Below are positions 1 to 7,552 of a DNA stretch of 46,601 nucleotides, piece by piece. Location of the stretch: assembly GCA_017613135.1 (NCBI GenBank), contig JAGAEN010000014.1, forward strand, positions 1-46,601. Reading direction: 5' to 3'. The notes beneath the pieces were generated by a model, which was not told where the DNA came from, made no database searches, and worked only from the letters and a program-made list of their open reading frames with translations. Numbering within the stretch: the first letter of the stretch is position 1; every line of letters starts with the position of its first letter. This stretch comes from Candidatus Saccharimonadota bacterium. Lineage in GTDB: Bacteria; Patescibacteriota; Saccharimonadia; Saccharimonadales; Saccharimonadaceae. The translations under genes and the position numbers were made by a program.

Positions 1-429
1 AGAATAGGTAGTATTACTATCTATGGTACCTAGTGCATAGCCCCAGACATTATCATTAAACTGAGACAAAGTAAGATTAGAAGAAGATGATAGATTATCA
101 AATACTGTGCTAGAAGAAGCATTGGTTAATTTATCATTAGTGTAGGTAGTGCCATCACCAACTTTAGCAGACAGAGTATAGCCTGCGATATTATTAGTAG
201 CCACATTAATAGTAATAGTATTACTATACGCAGAACTACCTGGCGTGAGATTAGGAATAATCAGGGCATTAGAGGATAAATTAATGGCAAGAACCGGTTC
301 AAAGGTGAATGATACGCCGACGTTGTTTTGGTAGCCAAGCCCAGATGCACCCCGCGCCAATATCACTAGCTCGAGCACCATCCCCCCGATTATTATATTT
401 ACTTTTCGAAAAACACTTTTCACCTTCAT
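1..429 (-). CDS. Surface protein, N-terminal part (cut by left edge)
   Basis: The first 143 codons of a gene that runs off the left edge; reading leftward from the ATG at 429 there is no stop. The protein starts with a short basic stretch and a hydrophobic segment (about residues 10-27), then a Ser/Thr/Asn-rich beta-type region with the phrase FTFEPVLAINLSS followed by LTPG and an SNTITINVATN stretch. This opening resembles the N-termini of secreted FISUMP-type surface proteins of Saccharibacteria; that resemblance is from memory. An extended -10 (TGCTAAAAT, 436-444) lies 6 bases before the ATG, so the mRNA should be leaderless. The C-terminal domain is not visible. Confidence 0.7.
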   Translation of the reverse strand, partial: MKVKSVFRKVNIIIGGMVLELVILARGASGLGYQNNVGVSFTFEPVLAINLSSNALIIPNLTPGSSAYSNTITINVATNNIAGYTLSAKVGDGTTYTNDKLTNASSSTVFDNLSSSSNLTLSQFNDNVWGYALGTIDSNTTYS

Positions 430-435
430 ACCACC

Positions 436-444
436 ATTTTAGCA
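436..444 (-). promoter_or_regulatory. Extended -10 promoter of left-edge surface gene
   Basis: TGCTAAAAT on the minus strand ends 6 bases before the ATG at 429, placing transcription start at or next to the start codon. No clear -35 was identified. Confidence 0.55.
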
Positions 445-474
445 CAACTATTATAAAACGCAACAATTTTGCAT

Positions 475-502
475 AAAAAATCCCCGGCTTATCAGCCGGG
501 GG
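475..502 (-). terminator. Rho-independent terminator after the 129-aa membrane protein
   Basis: Stem CCCCGGCT/AGCCGGGG (482-489 with 494-501), 4-base loop, followed on the minus strand by a run of six T (480-475). It lies just downstream of the stop at 511. Confidence 0.85.
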
Positions 503-510
503 ACGTCCAT

Positions 511-900
511 TTAGTCACAATCTACCAAAGCAGCGTCGAGCATCCGGAGCCACATTCTCTTCTCCTGAAGATCTCTCTTACAGAGCGAAGAAGAAATTTT
601 TCCCACGAAGTACAGCACCACGCCATACAGAAGCGTAATAACCAGTACGGCGAGCCAAGCTCCCCAGAAAGCTGCGTTATCACTGCCGCCACTTTGCTTG
701 GCAAACCAGTTCATCAGAACTTCGCTATTAAGCAGCAAGACTGCCATCAGGAATGCGCTGAGTATTATCGATGCAAAAGCGAAGAACCGATCCACGAACC
801 TTCTCTTGATATTGAGATTATTGTTCAGGTAGTACTTCTCCGCCCCAAGCACGATCATCACCAGCATTGCGACAAACATATAGACGATAATGAAACCCAT
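511..900 (-). CDS. Small multi-span membrane protein of unknown function
   Basis: A 129-residue protein with three clear hydrophobic segments: residues 3-20, about 36-58 and about 78-102. The cytoplasmic-looking tail is basic. I do not recognise a family and no catalytic motif stands out. It is monocistronic: an extended -10 at 964-972, a leader of about 57 bases ending in a strong AAGGGGG ribosome binding site, and its own terminator at 475-502. Its leader resembles that of the 109-aa gene at 34234-34563 (same TGATATAATGG and a G-rich RBS followed by A-rich spacer), hinting at similar expression control. Confidence 0.7.
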   Translation of the reverse strand: MGFIIVYMFVAMLVMIVLGAEKYYLNNNLNIKRRFVDRFFAFASIILSAFLMAVLLLNSEVLMNWFAKQSGGSDNAAFWGAWLAVLVITLLYGVVLYFVGKISSSLCKRDLQEKRMWLRMLDAALVDCD

Positions 901-963
901 TTTTTTCTACCCCCTTATGGATTTTTACTTAGGTTTTAGCATTTCGCTCAAGCCTACAATACC

Positions 964-972
964 ATTATATCA
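964..972 (-). promoter_or_regulatory. Extended -10 promoter of 129-aa membrane protein
   Basis: TGATATAAT on the minus strand, just outside the stop of the FKBP gene (1001). It implies a leader of roughly 57 bases with a G-rich ribosome binding site. Confidence 0.65.
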
Positions 973-1000
973 CATATGGTTATTTTTGTCAATAGTTATA

Positions 1001-1717
1001 TTACATTTCAGCGTCGTAATCAATGCCATAGTAAGCATATTGAAGCTTCATATAAGCCGTATCTAGTTCCTCAGCCAAGGTTTTCAGGATCCCCTCCTTT
1101 GCCTTCGTCATCACTAAGAACTTCAGTGGCTTATTATACCCACCGCAAATCTCCATTTGGTCACCATAGGCTAGTTCGCTTGGAATCGTAATTTCCCGCA
1201 CGCCATTAATCCGCATCCCTTCGACCCCCAGATTCCATCCCTCAATCATCCCCATAGACGCATCAAGAATCTTCGCAAAGGCCGTCGGATTAGCATTATC
1301 ATCAAACGACGAGTCAAACACCGACTCATCCGCACACCAACCAACATAATATGCTAGGTAATCACTATCCCCCTCAGCCAACTTCTTACCATCGCCCTTT
1401 AATAAATCTCGCGTCTGCACCCCGCCAGTATTCGCCGATGCTTCATTATAGGCCTTCACCTCTGACTTATACGCAACAAATTTACTATAGTCGCCCTTCG
1501 TCGCCTCTTTGAACTCGGCTAATTTAGCATTGTAATTATTCTCGTACTCGAGAATTTTGGCTTCGTCAATTTGCGATTCATTCGAACCACCTTTGCTCGC
1601 TCCACCGTTAATAATAATCGCAGCGTAACTCGCAATAATTGATCCGAGCATTATCACCGCGATTACGATAATAAAAAACCTTTGTTTTGGGCTAGTCTTT
1701 AACTCTTTCTCTTCCAT
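1001..1717 (-). CDS. Membrane-anchored FKBP-type peptidyl-prolyl isomerase
   Basis: A 238-residue protein: short cytoplasmic N-terminus, one membrane segment (about residues 14-37), a Glu/Lys-rich linker (about 50-95) that may be helical, then an FKBP-like domain (about 100-238). The FKBP signature is seen in the FDSSFDD stretch, the MIEGWNLGVEGMRINGVREITIP core and the LAYG motif. FKBP domains catalyse cis-trans prolyl isomerisation; with this topology it would act outside the membrane on exported proteins. It sits just downstream of the rplO terminator with its own promoter, so it is not part of the ribosomal operon. The two cysteines, in the WCAD and EICGG stretches, could form a disulfide. 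Confidence 0.85.
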   Translation of the reverse strand: MEEKELKTSPKQRFFIIVIAVIMLGSIIASYAAIIINGGASKGGSNESQIDEAKILEYENNYNAKLAEFKEATKGDYSKFVAYKSEVKAYNEASANTGGVQTRDLLKGDGKKLAEGDSDYLAYYVGWCADESVFDSSFDDNANPTAFAKILDASMGMIEGWNLGVEGMRINGVREITIPSELAYGDQMEICGGYNKPLKFLVMTKAKEGILKTLAEELDTAYMKLQYAYYGIDYDAEM

Positions 1718-1726
1718 AATAGATAT

Positions 1727-1735
1727 ATTATACCA
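1727..1735 (-). promoter_or_regulatory. Extended -10 promoter of FKBP gene
   Basis: TGGTATAAT on the minus strand, 9 bases before the ATG at 1717. The predicted mRNA has at most 2-3 untranslated bases. Confidence 0.6.
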
Positions 1736-1754
1736 GAAAAACTGAAAAGAAGCA

Positions 1755-1839
1755 CAAAAAACCGACGGGTGACGGACTTCGGGGGTCCCCCATTCGAGCC
1801 TGACGAGAATGGGGGAAGAAGTCCGGCAGGACCCGTCGG
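1755..1839 (-). terminator. Very long nested terminator hairpin after rplO
   Basis: Three nested perfect stems on one axis: CCGACGGGT/ACCCGTCGG (1762-1770 with 1831-1839), CGGACTTC/GAAGTCCG (1773-1780 with 1818-1825) and CCCCCATTC/GAATGGGGG (1787-1795 with 1807-1815). On the minus strand they are followed by a T run (1761-1755). The structure closes the rplF-rplR-rpsE-rplO unit. At 78 bases it is much longer than the other terminators in the window and GC-rich compared with its surroundings. Confidence 0.85.
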
Positions 1840-1850
1840 AAATCTTGGGC

Positions 1851-2309
1851 TTATTTCTTAGCTGGTTTTTTAAGTATTTCTACTTGCTTGAAAGAACCGC
1901 CAGCTTTTTTAATTGCCGCGATTGCTGATTTCGAAGCGAATTGCGTTTCGAGATCAATCTTTGCCGTGAGTTCACCACGAGTGATGATTTTCACTTTCAC
2001 AAATGGGCTCGAAATCAAGCTTGCTTCCGCTAATGCGTAGTTATCTACTTTGCCTTTCAAATCATTCAATCTGTCAGTATAGATAACCTCTGCCTTTGGA
2101 TGAAAACTCTTAAAACCTTTAAGTTTTGGCACTGCCTGCATAATAGCACGCTGGCCACCCATAAAGCCGGCTGGCATTTTGTAGTGACCAGTACGAGCCT
2201 TCTGACCCTTGGTGCCACGACCAGCAGTCTTACCTTGACCAGCCGAGATACCACGACCCTTGCGGGATGGGCGAGTGTTCTTTTCAACCTTCAAATCATT
2301 GTATTTCAT
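1851..2309 (-). CDS. rplO: 50S ribosomal protein L15
   Basis: A 152-residue L15, a late-assembling protein of the large subunit. The Gly/Arg/Lys-rich N-terminus (KGRGISAGQGKTAGRGTKGQKAR) and the GFMGGQ segment are diagnostic. Its start overlaps the rpsE stop as TAATG, indicating translational coupling. In most bacteria rpmD (L30) lies between rpsE and rplO and secY follows; here L30 is absent from that position and a strong terminator plus an unrelated gene follow instead of secY. A 2-3 residue lysine tail ends the protein. Confidence 0.97.
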   Translation of the reverse strand: MKYNDLKVEKNTRPSRKGRGISAGQGKTAGRGTKGQKARTGHYKMPAGFMGGQRAIMQAVPKLKGFKSFHPKAEVIYTDRLNDLKGKVDNYALAEASLISSPFVKVKIITRGELTAKIDLETQFASKSAIAAIKKAGGSFKQVEILKKPAKK

Positions 2310-3100
2310 TATTTGGTCTCCTTCTTAGTAGCAGCCTTTTTCGCTGGAGCTTTCTTGGCTGGAGCTTTCTTGGCTGGAGCTTTCTTGGCTGGAGTCTTCT
2401 TAGCAACTGGCTTTTCAGCCTTCGCCTCAGCCTTCACTGGAGCCTTTGCGATCTTCTCAGCCTTCGCTGGAGCCTTCTCTTCCAATTTCTCTTGCTTACG
2501 GCCAGTCCATTCCTTGCGTGGCACCTGAGCTTTGAGCCCTTCGATTACCGCGTAAGCAATATTTACCTTATTGGTGCTCCCGAGCGACTTCGAAATCAAA
2601 TTCTTCACGCCCGTAAGACCCATAATCGAACGCACCGTACCGCCAGCGATAATACCAGTACCAGGCGCAGCAGGCTTGAGTAGTACATCTGCACCAGTCA
2701 CCTTAGTACGAGTTTCGTGGCAAATCGTTTCGCCGTCCATATTAAAGGTAATCATTGTCTTCTTGGCTTTGCGACCAGCTTTTGCTACTGCAGTCGTCAC
2801 GTCGTTGCCTTTGGCTACACCGATACCGACTTTGTTTTTGTGGTTGCCAATCGCAACCAATGCTTTAAAGCGCATCCGGCGACCACCAGCCACAGTACGT
2901 GACACGCGGTCAACGGCAATAGTAATTTCGTCATATTCTTTTGGTAAGACATCAGCCTTGACCCGATCGCGACGATTTTTGCGATCCATTTTCTTACCGG
3001 AAATGTCGCGCGTCACTTTGGTCGCGGCGACTTTGTCTTCCATTTTGAGAGTCCCGGATTTGTTAATTACTCTCGGAGCTTTTTTATCAGTTTCTGGCAT
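2309..3100 (-). CDS. rpsE: 30S ribosomal protein S5 with long Lys/Ala-rich tail
   Basis: A 263-residue S5, far longer than the usual ~165. The conserved core runs from about residue 50 to 205, with the GGRRMRFKALVAIGNHKN and AAPGTGIIAGG motifs. An N-terminal extension of about 45 charged residues precedes it and a C-terminal tail of about 50 residues is built from Lys/Ala/Pro. The tail contains four near-identical AKKAP units encoded by 15-bp tandem repeats (about 2342-2400). S5 supports decoding accuracy and translocation. The tail could contact rRNA or be slippage-prone low-complexity sequence. Two bases separate it from rplR. Confidence 0.97.
   Translation of the reverse strand: MPETDKKAPRVINKSGTLKMEDKVAATKVTRDISGKKMDRKNRRDRVKADVLPKEYDEITIAVDRVSRTVAGGRRMRFKALVAIGNHKNKVGIGVAKGNDVTTAVAKAGRKAKKTMITFNMDGETICHETRTKVTGADVLLKPAAPGTGIIAGGTVRSIMGLTGVKNLISKSLGSTNKVNIAYAVIEGLKAQVPRKEWTGRKQEKLEEKAPAKAEKIAKAPVKAEAKAEKPVAKKTPAKKAPAKKAPAKKAPAKKAATKKETK
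2342..2400 (-). repeat. 15-bp tandem repeats in rpsE tail
   Basis: Four head-to-tail copies of a 15-bp unit around GGAGCTTTCTTGGCT (plus strand); the last copy has one change. Each encodes AKKAP in the S5 C-terminal tail. Arrays of this kind can change copy number by replication slippage without breaking the frame. Confidence 0.9.
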
Positions 3101-3102
3101 AA

Positions 3103-3432
3103 TTAAAACTCCAGTCCTTCCTTGCGAGCCGCATCGGCAAGTGCCGACATCCGACCTGCATATAATTTACTTCCGCGATCAAAGACCACTTTCTTCACCT
3201 TCGCAGCTTTAGCCTTCTTGGCGATTTCTTCACCAATTTTCGCGGCCTTTTCCGTCTTGGTACCAGTCATTTTGGCGCCCACGGTTGTAGCATAAGCAAG
3301 CGTAGTCTTCTTATCGTCATCAATCACCTGTGCTGTAATGTGTAGGTTAGAAAAATGTACTGAAAGTCTTGGCCTTTCGCTCGTGCCGTGAATTTTCGCA
3401 CGAGTTCTTTTTGCTCTATATTCACTTTTCAT
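3103..3432 (-). CDS. rplR: 50S ribosomal protein L18
   Basis: A 109-residue L18, the protein that binds 5S rRNA in the central protuberance. The HGTSERPRLSVHFSN segment near the N-terminus and the C-terminal VFDRGSKLYAGRMSALADAARKEGLEF block are typical. Its start overlaps the rplF stop as TAATG. Length and position (between L6 and S5) are canonical. Confidence 0.96.
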   Translation of the reverse strand: MKSEYRAKRTRAKIHGTSERPRLSVHFSNLHITAQVIDDDKKTTLAYATTVGAKMTGTKTEKAAKIGEEIAKKAKAAKVKKVVFDRGSKLYAGRMSALADAARKEGLEF

Positions 3433-3968
3433 TATTTCTTCCCTGCCTTTCCAGCCTTGCGGATGATTACCTCATCTACATATTTGATGCCTTTGCCCTT
3501 GTATGGCTCTGGTTTCTTGAGACTGCGGATTTCCGCGGCAACTTGCCCGACTTTTTGCTTATCGATGCCAGACACCGTGATTTCCATTTTATTGGTGGTC
3601 AGCTGGATGCCTTCAGGAGCTTTATATTTCACTGGATGTGAAAAACCAAGCGCCATTTCGATAGACTGTCCACCGCCTGATAGACGGAAGCCTACACCGT
3701 TAATTTCTAGTTTTTTCTCGTAGCCTTTGGTTACGCCTTGCACAGCATTATTGAGTAATGCGCGTTGAAGACCGTGCCAAGCCCGAGACTTTGGTTCGTC
3801 ATCCTTGCGGGTAACGACAATTTGAGTGCCTTCTACCTTAGTAGTGGTATTTGGCTGAACCGGGACTAAGAGCTGACCTTTAGGCCCAGCGACAGTAATC
3901 TCTTTGTCGCCGACCGTGATTGTCACTCCCGCCGGAATCTCGATGGGTTGTTTTCCGATACGACTCAT
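3432..3968 (-). CDS. rplF: 50S ribosomal protein L6
   Basis: A 178-residue L6 of normal length, starting MSRIGKQPIEIPAGV, with the tandem L6 folds and the signature PEPYKGKGIKY near the C-terminus. It helps form the factor-binding region. Here it is the first gene of a four-gene unit with its own extended -10 at 3998-4006 and an AAGGGAA ribosome binding site. In nearly all bacteria it directly follows rpsH; in this window rpsH lies about 21 kb away with EPS and adhesin genes in between. Confidence 0.97.
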   Translation of the reverse strand: MSRIGKQPIEIPAGVTITVGDKEITVAGPKGQLLVPVQPNTTTKVEGTQIVVTRKDDEPKSRAWHGLQRALLNNAVQGVTKGYEKKLEINGVGFRLSGGGQSIEMALGFSHPVKYKAPEGIQLTTNKMEITVSGIDKQKVGQVAAEIRSLKKPEPYKGKGIKYVDEVIIRKAGKAGKK

Positions 3969-3997
3969 AATTTTCCCTTATTGTTAATATCCTTGCC

Positions 3998-4006
3998 ATT
4001 ATATCA
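3998..4006 (-). promoter_or_regulatory. Extended -10 promoter driving rplF-rplR-rpsE-rplO
   Basis: TGATATAAT on the minus strand about 30 bases before the rplF start. Its presence is what allows the distal spc genes to be expressed after separation from rpsH. Confidence 0.65.
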
Positions 4007-4042
4007 CAAATCCCCCTAAAAGTAAATACTAAACACTAAAAT

Positions 4043-4750
4043 TTATGCCGCAATAATTCTGCTTGGATTTTTGACCAGAAGTTGCTGTAATTCATGCTCG
4101 CTATAATACTTCGATAGTTTTTTCTGCGCCAACAGAATCTCATCTTTTTGTCCTGCGTGATGAATGTCGCTACCAAAAGTAAAGACCATCTTGTTTTTGA
4201 TGAGTTTTTTCACAGTTTTCTTCGCGCCTTTGCCATATTTCCCAAGAATACTTGCGATGTTACACTGAAGTAACACCCCCGCTGCGTAAAGCTCCTTCGC
4301 CACTTCAAAATCTTTCTGGATAATCGCATATCTTTCCGGATGCGCCAAAATCACCTTGCCGCCCGCATCTTTTAAATCACGCAAAATATCTTTGTAATTC
4401 GGGTATTCTTCATCCAGCGGCAATTCCACTAACAAATATCGACTGCCATTTAAACCCGAAATCTTCCCTGATTTTAAAAGTCCCAAAATATTATTATCTA
4501 TATATATCTCGTTACCTAGATATAAATTAACCTTCACGCCCTCTTTTTCTAAGGTTTTCTTCACCACTGACAGCACCCGCTGATTCTGCGCCTTTGGCGA
4601 TACGTAATTCGTATCCGCTACATAATGCGGTGTCGCAATAATATCTGTCACGCCTTGAGCCATCAATTTCCGCACTATTGCCACGCTGCCGGCCAGCGAC
4701 TTCGGCCCGTCATCCACGCAAGGCAAAAAATGTGAGTGAATATCAATCAT
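4043..4750 (-). CDS. CpsB/YwqE-type PHP-domain tyrosine-protein phosphatase
   Basis: A 235-residue PHP-family metallophosphatase. Metal ligands are visible as HSH in the N-terminal MIDIHSHFLPCVDDGP, the TPHY motif near residue 41, the AHPERY motif near 136 and GSDIHH near 193. Family members dephosphorylate BY-kinases and so tune capsule polymer length or export. It follows the BY-kinase gene by one base, forming the classic kinase-phosphatase pair. It acts in the cytoplasm on the kinase's C-terminal tyrosine cluster; that substrate is inferred from family and context. Confidence 0.92.
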   Translation of the reverse strand: MIDIHSHFLPCVDDGPKSLAGSVAIVRKLMAQGVTDIIATPHYVADTNYVSPKAQNQRVLSVVKKTLEKEGVKVNLYLGNEIYIDNNILGLLKSGKISGLNGSRYLLVELPLDEEYPNYKDILRDLKDAGGKVILAHPERYAIIQKDFEVAKELYAAGVLLQCNIASILGKYGKGAKKTVKKLIKNKMVFTFGSDIHHAGQKDEILLAQKKLSKYYSEHELQQLLVKNPSRIIAA

Positions 4751-4751
4751 T

Positions 4752-6107
4752 TTATTTATCGTTGCCGTAATAGTAACTATTATAATACTTCGATGAAGTA
4801 CGGTTCACCATATTGAAAACCAATCCAGCAATATTTGCACCAACTTTATTAAGCGCATCTTTCGTAGCAATCAAATCCGGCTTAGCCGTCACGCCATCAC
4901 GCACCACAATTAGAGTCTCATCCATAAAGCTCGACAAAATCACCGAATCTGCTAGACCACCTACCGGCGCACCATCAAAGATGATGATATCATAATAACT
5001 CTTTAGTATCTTAATTAAATCTTTGTTTTTCTTAGAAGCAAGTAGCTCACTCGGATTTGGCGGATAAGTACCACAAGTGATAATGTTTAAATTCTTAACT
5101 TTAGTTGGGTTTATATAATTACCAAAATCCTTTAAATTGCCAGCTAAAAGATTAGATAATCCTCTAGAATTCGAAAGATTAAACAGCCGATGTACACGAC
5201 CTTTTCTCAAATCACAGTCCACGAGCAATACTCGCTTATCTGCTTGTGCAAACGAAATCGCAAGATTTGCTGCCACAAAACTTTTACCTTCGCTTGCGTT
5301 AGTTGAAGTCACTAATACAGTTTCAAGATTCTTGTCTACTGCAGTAAACTGTAAATTCGTTCGAAGACTTTTGATGTTTTCACTCACGATAGCTTTCGGT
5401 AATCGCTCTGCAATCAATTCGTTAGCTCTTCTACCCTTTGACTCACTTTTTGAAATTCTTCCTGTCACCGGCAAACCAATCGTCTTTTCGATATCTTCAC
5501 TATACTTAACTGTATCGTCGAAATAAAACCTGAGAAATGCCACACCAGCCACCGCTAACGCCGCAATCACTACCGCAAGAATCACATCACGCGTCGTAGT
5601 GTTATTTGCTGGAGCTTCCGGCGTCGCCGCGATACTTAACTGCGTAGTGTTTTCAATTTTGTAAATATTCTTGATTTCTTCCGCCGAGACAGTAGCAATC
5701 TCATTCGCAATCTTTGCCGATAGCTGCGCATCTGGGTTTTTTACCGAAATCGCCAAAATCGAAGTATCATTGACTGGCTTAATCGATACATTACCGCTCA
5801 AATCCTTCACGGTATATCTAAGTCTCAGATTCTCAATCACCTTATTCAGCACCAATTCACTTTTCGCGATTTCGCTATAAGTCGAAGCTAGCTTCTGGCT
5901 TGCATTAACGTCATTTAAGGTCGCCGCCGAGCCATCCCAGCTATCCGACTTCGCAATCACTACCGTAGTTTGTGCTTGGTAAATCGGCTTCTTGATTGAA
6001 GTGTCGTAAAACAGCACCCCGCCCACCGAAAACGCAATCACTACGATAAACGCCAAAATATAGCGCTTCAAATATCTAAAAAAATCTCCAATATTTATTT
6101 CTTCCAT
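4752..6107 (-). CDS. Polysaccharide copolymerase fused to BY-kinase (Wzc/CpsCD-like)
   Basis: A 451-residue fusion of a Wzz-type chain-length domain and a bacterial tyrosine kinase. The N-terminal part has membrane segments at about 16-35 and 172-193 flanking an extracellular region. The kinase has a Walker A (NASEGKSFV, Lys275), Walker A' (LLVDCDLRKGR) and Walker B (IIIFDGAP, Asp378). The C-terminus carries a tyrosine cluster (YYNSYYYGNDK), the usual autophosphorylation site. It would control assembly and length of the surface polysaccharide made by the neighbouring locus. It has its own promoter (6128-6136) and an AGAAGGG ribosome binding site, so it can be regulated apart from the glycosyltransferase operon. 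Confidence 0.92.
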   Translation of the reverse strand: MEEINIGDFFRYLKRYILAFIVVIAFSVGGVLFYDTSIKKPIYQAQTTVVIAKSDSWDGSAATLNDVNASQKLASTYSEIAKSELVLNKVIENLRLRYTVKDLSGNVSIKPVNDTSILAISVKNPDAQLSAKIANEIATVSAEEIKNIYKIENTTQLSIAATPEAPANNTTTRDVILAVVIAALAVAGVAFLRFYFDDTVKYSEDIEKTIGLPVTGRISKSESKGRRANELIAERLPKAIVSENIKSLRTNLQFTAVDKNLETVLVTSTNASEGKSFVAANLAISFAQADKRVLLVDCDLRKGRVHRLFNLSNSRGLSNLLAGNLKDFGNYINPTKVKNLNIITCGTYPPNPSELLASKKNKDLIKILKSYYDIIIFDGAPVGGLADSVILSSFMDETLIVVRDGVTAKPDLIATKDALNKVGANIAGLVFNMVNRTSSKYYNSYYYGNDK

Positions 6108-6127
6108 TTTTTTATCCCTTCTTTCTT

Positions 6128-6136
6128 ATTATAACA
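6128..6136 (-). promoter_or_regulatory. Extended -10 promoter of BY-kinase/phosphatase pair
   Basis: TGTTATAAT on the minus strand, 20 bases before the ATG at 6107, with an AGAAGGG ribosome binding site between. Confidence 0.65.
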
Positions 6137-6162
6137 TAAGCGGATGGAAAAATGAATAGTTT

Positions 6163-7218
6163 TTAAGCTTCTTTATAAAATTCTTTATACCACTCCGCAA
6201 ACTTGCGTAAACCATCGCGTAGCGAAGTATGTGGTCGGAACCCAAAATCTTTCTCTAACTCCGAGGTATCCGCGTAAGTCACCGGCACATCGCCTGGCTG
6301 CATTGGCACTAGTTCCTTGTGTGCTTCAAAATCATAATCTTCTGGCAAAACTCCTGCGCGAATCAATTCCTCTTGCAAAATCTGCACAAAATCCGACAAA
6401 TTCTCCGGGTTAGAATTACCAATATTGTAAATCTTGTATGGCGGCAGAGGTAAACCATCCTCGCCTTGCTTTTTCTCCGGCGCCTTTGCCATCACCCGCA
6501 TCACGCCTTCCACAATGTCGTCGATATAGGTAAAATCTCGCTTACAATTTCCATAGTTAAAAATCTGAATCTTCTCGCCCTTGATGAGTTTATTGGTGAA
6601 TCCAAAATACGCCATGTCCGGCCGTCCAGCTGGCCCATAAACCGTGAAAAACCTCAAGCCAGTCGAAGGAATATTGTATAGCTTAGAATACGCATGCGCG
6701 AGAAGTTCGTTTGACTTCTTCGTCGCGGCATACAAGCTCACCGGATTGTCTACTTTATCGTCCGTCGCGAATGGCACCTTTTTGTTGCCACCATACACTG
6801 ACGACGACGATGCGTAAACTAAATGCTCTGGCTGGTAGTGCCGACACGCTTCAAGTATATTATAAAATCCAATCAAATTCGCTTCGATATACACATCAGG
6901 ATGGTCGATAGAATATCGCACTCCAGCCTGCGCTGCAAGATTCACCACGATGTCCGGATGATACTTTTCAAACACGGCCGTTACCGCTTGCTTTTCCGCC
7001 AAATTTCCTTTGATAAAGGTGAAATTCTTGTACTGCTCCAAATCTTTCAAACGGTATTCTTTTAATCTCACGTCATAATAATCGTTAACAGAATCAAACC
7101 CAATCACTCTCGCTTCCGAGTTTTCCTCACAAACTCGCTTCGCAAGATACCACCCAATAAACCCCGCCGCCCCGGTGATAAGTATAGTTTTATTCTTAAA
7201 ATCAACACTTTTATTCAT
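6163..7218 (-). CDS. UDP-glucuronate 4-epimerase-like NAD-dependent epimerase
   Basis: A 351-residue extended SDR enzyme. The nucleotide-binding motif GAAGFIG (Gly16, 19, 22) opens the protein; the SSSSVYG segment and YAATKK (catalytic Tyr and Lys) follow, as does the RFFTVYGPAGRPDMA motif typical of UDP-glucuronate epimerases that make UDP-galacturonate. A longer reading from 7308 is possible, but the family N-terminus and an extended -10 seven bases upstream fix the start at 7218. It supplies a sugar nucleotide to the EPS locus. It lies behind two terminators that close the flippase operon and has its own, apparently leaderless, transcript. Confidence 0.88.
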   Translation of the reverse strand: MNKSVDFKNKTILITGAAGFIGWYLAKRVCEENSEARVIGFDSVNDYYDVRLKEYRLKDLEQYKNFTFIKGNLAEKQAVTAVFEKYHPDIVVNLAAQAGVRYSIDHPDVYIEANLIGFYNILEACRHYQPEHLVYASSSSVYGGNKKVPFATDDKVDNPVSLYAATKKSNELLAHAYSKLYNIPSTGLRFFTVYGPAGRPDMAYFGFTNKLIKGEKIQIFNYGNCKRDFTYIDDIVEGVMRVMAKAPEKKQGEDGLPLPPYKIYNIGNSNPENLSDFVQILQEELIRAGVLPEDYDFEAHKELVPMQPGDVPVTYADTSELEKDFGFRPHTSLRDGLRKFAEWYKEFYKEA

Positions 7219-7225
7219 AAAACAT

Positions 7226-7234
7226 ATTATAACA
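7226..7234 (-). promoter_or_regulatory. Extended -10 promoter of epimerase gene (leaderless)
   Basis: TGTTATAAT on the minus strand, 7 bases before the ATG at 7218, so transcription should begin at the start codon. There is no room for a ribosome binding site. Confidence 0.65.
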
Positions 7235-7446
7235 TATCTCTCGACTTTTTCGACCCCCCATACACTATATTCAAAACACATCAGGAAATACCTACGCCCT
7301 AGTCGCAAAACTAAGAAACATTTTTATTCAGAACAAGACATTATGAATTCATTTCTCACCAAATTCAAATCCAAAACGGGGACTTGGCCAATTTCATACA
7401 TATTCTCCTTTACCACATTTCATCAGTATTAATTGATGTTTGCCCA
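7235..7446. other. Gene-poor stretch between EPS terminators and epimerase promoter
   Basis: About 210 bases without a convincing gene. On the minus strand a 25-codon reading frame (7324-7401, starting MYEIGQVPVLDLN) follows an AAAGGAG sequence only 3 bases away. Its opening vaguely recalls MazF-type toxins, but it is too short to be functional as such. It may be a remnant, a small peptide or chance. Confidence 0.4.
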
Positions 7447-7447
7447 T

Positions 7448-7471
7448 AAAAACTCCTATTTATTTTAGGAG
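7448..7471 (-). terminator. Second terminator behind flippase operon
   Basis: Stem CTCCTA/TAGGAG (7453-7458 with 7466-7471) followed on the minus strand by TTTTT (7452-7448). Confidence 0.7.
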
Positions 7472-7506
7472 ACCCTATTGTACCCACAAAATAATTCAAC
7501 CATTTT

Positions 7507-7539
7507 AAAAACCCTCGTGCTCGCATAAATTAACACGAG
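7507..7539 (-). terminator. First terminator behind flippase operon
   Basis: Stem CTCGTG/CACGAG (7514-7519 with 7534-7539) followed by GG and TTTTT on the minus strand. It lies 14 bases after the flippase stop. An alternative GCTCG/CGAGC pairing exists in the same place. Confidence 0.65.
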
Positions 7540-7552
7540 CAAATTACAAGGA

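Noticed and set aside
2100-3212. Several rightward reading frames across rplO and rpsE
   Set aside because: They are antisense to conserved ribosomal genes; the repeated Ala/Phe/Leu/Gly patterns simply mirror the Lys/Ala repeats of S5.
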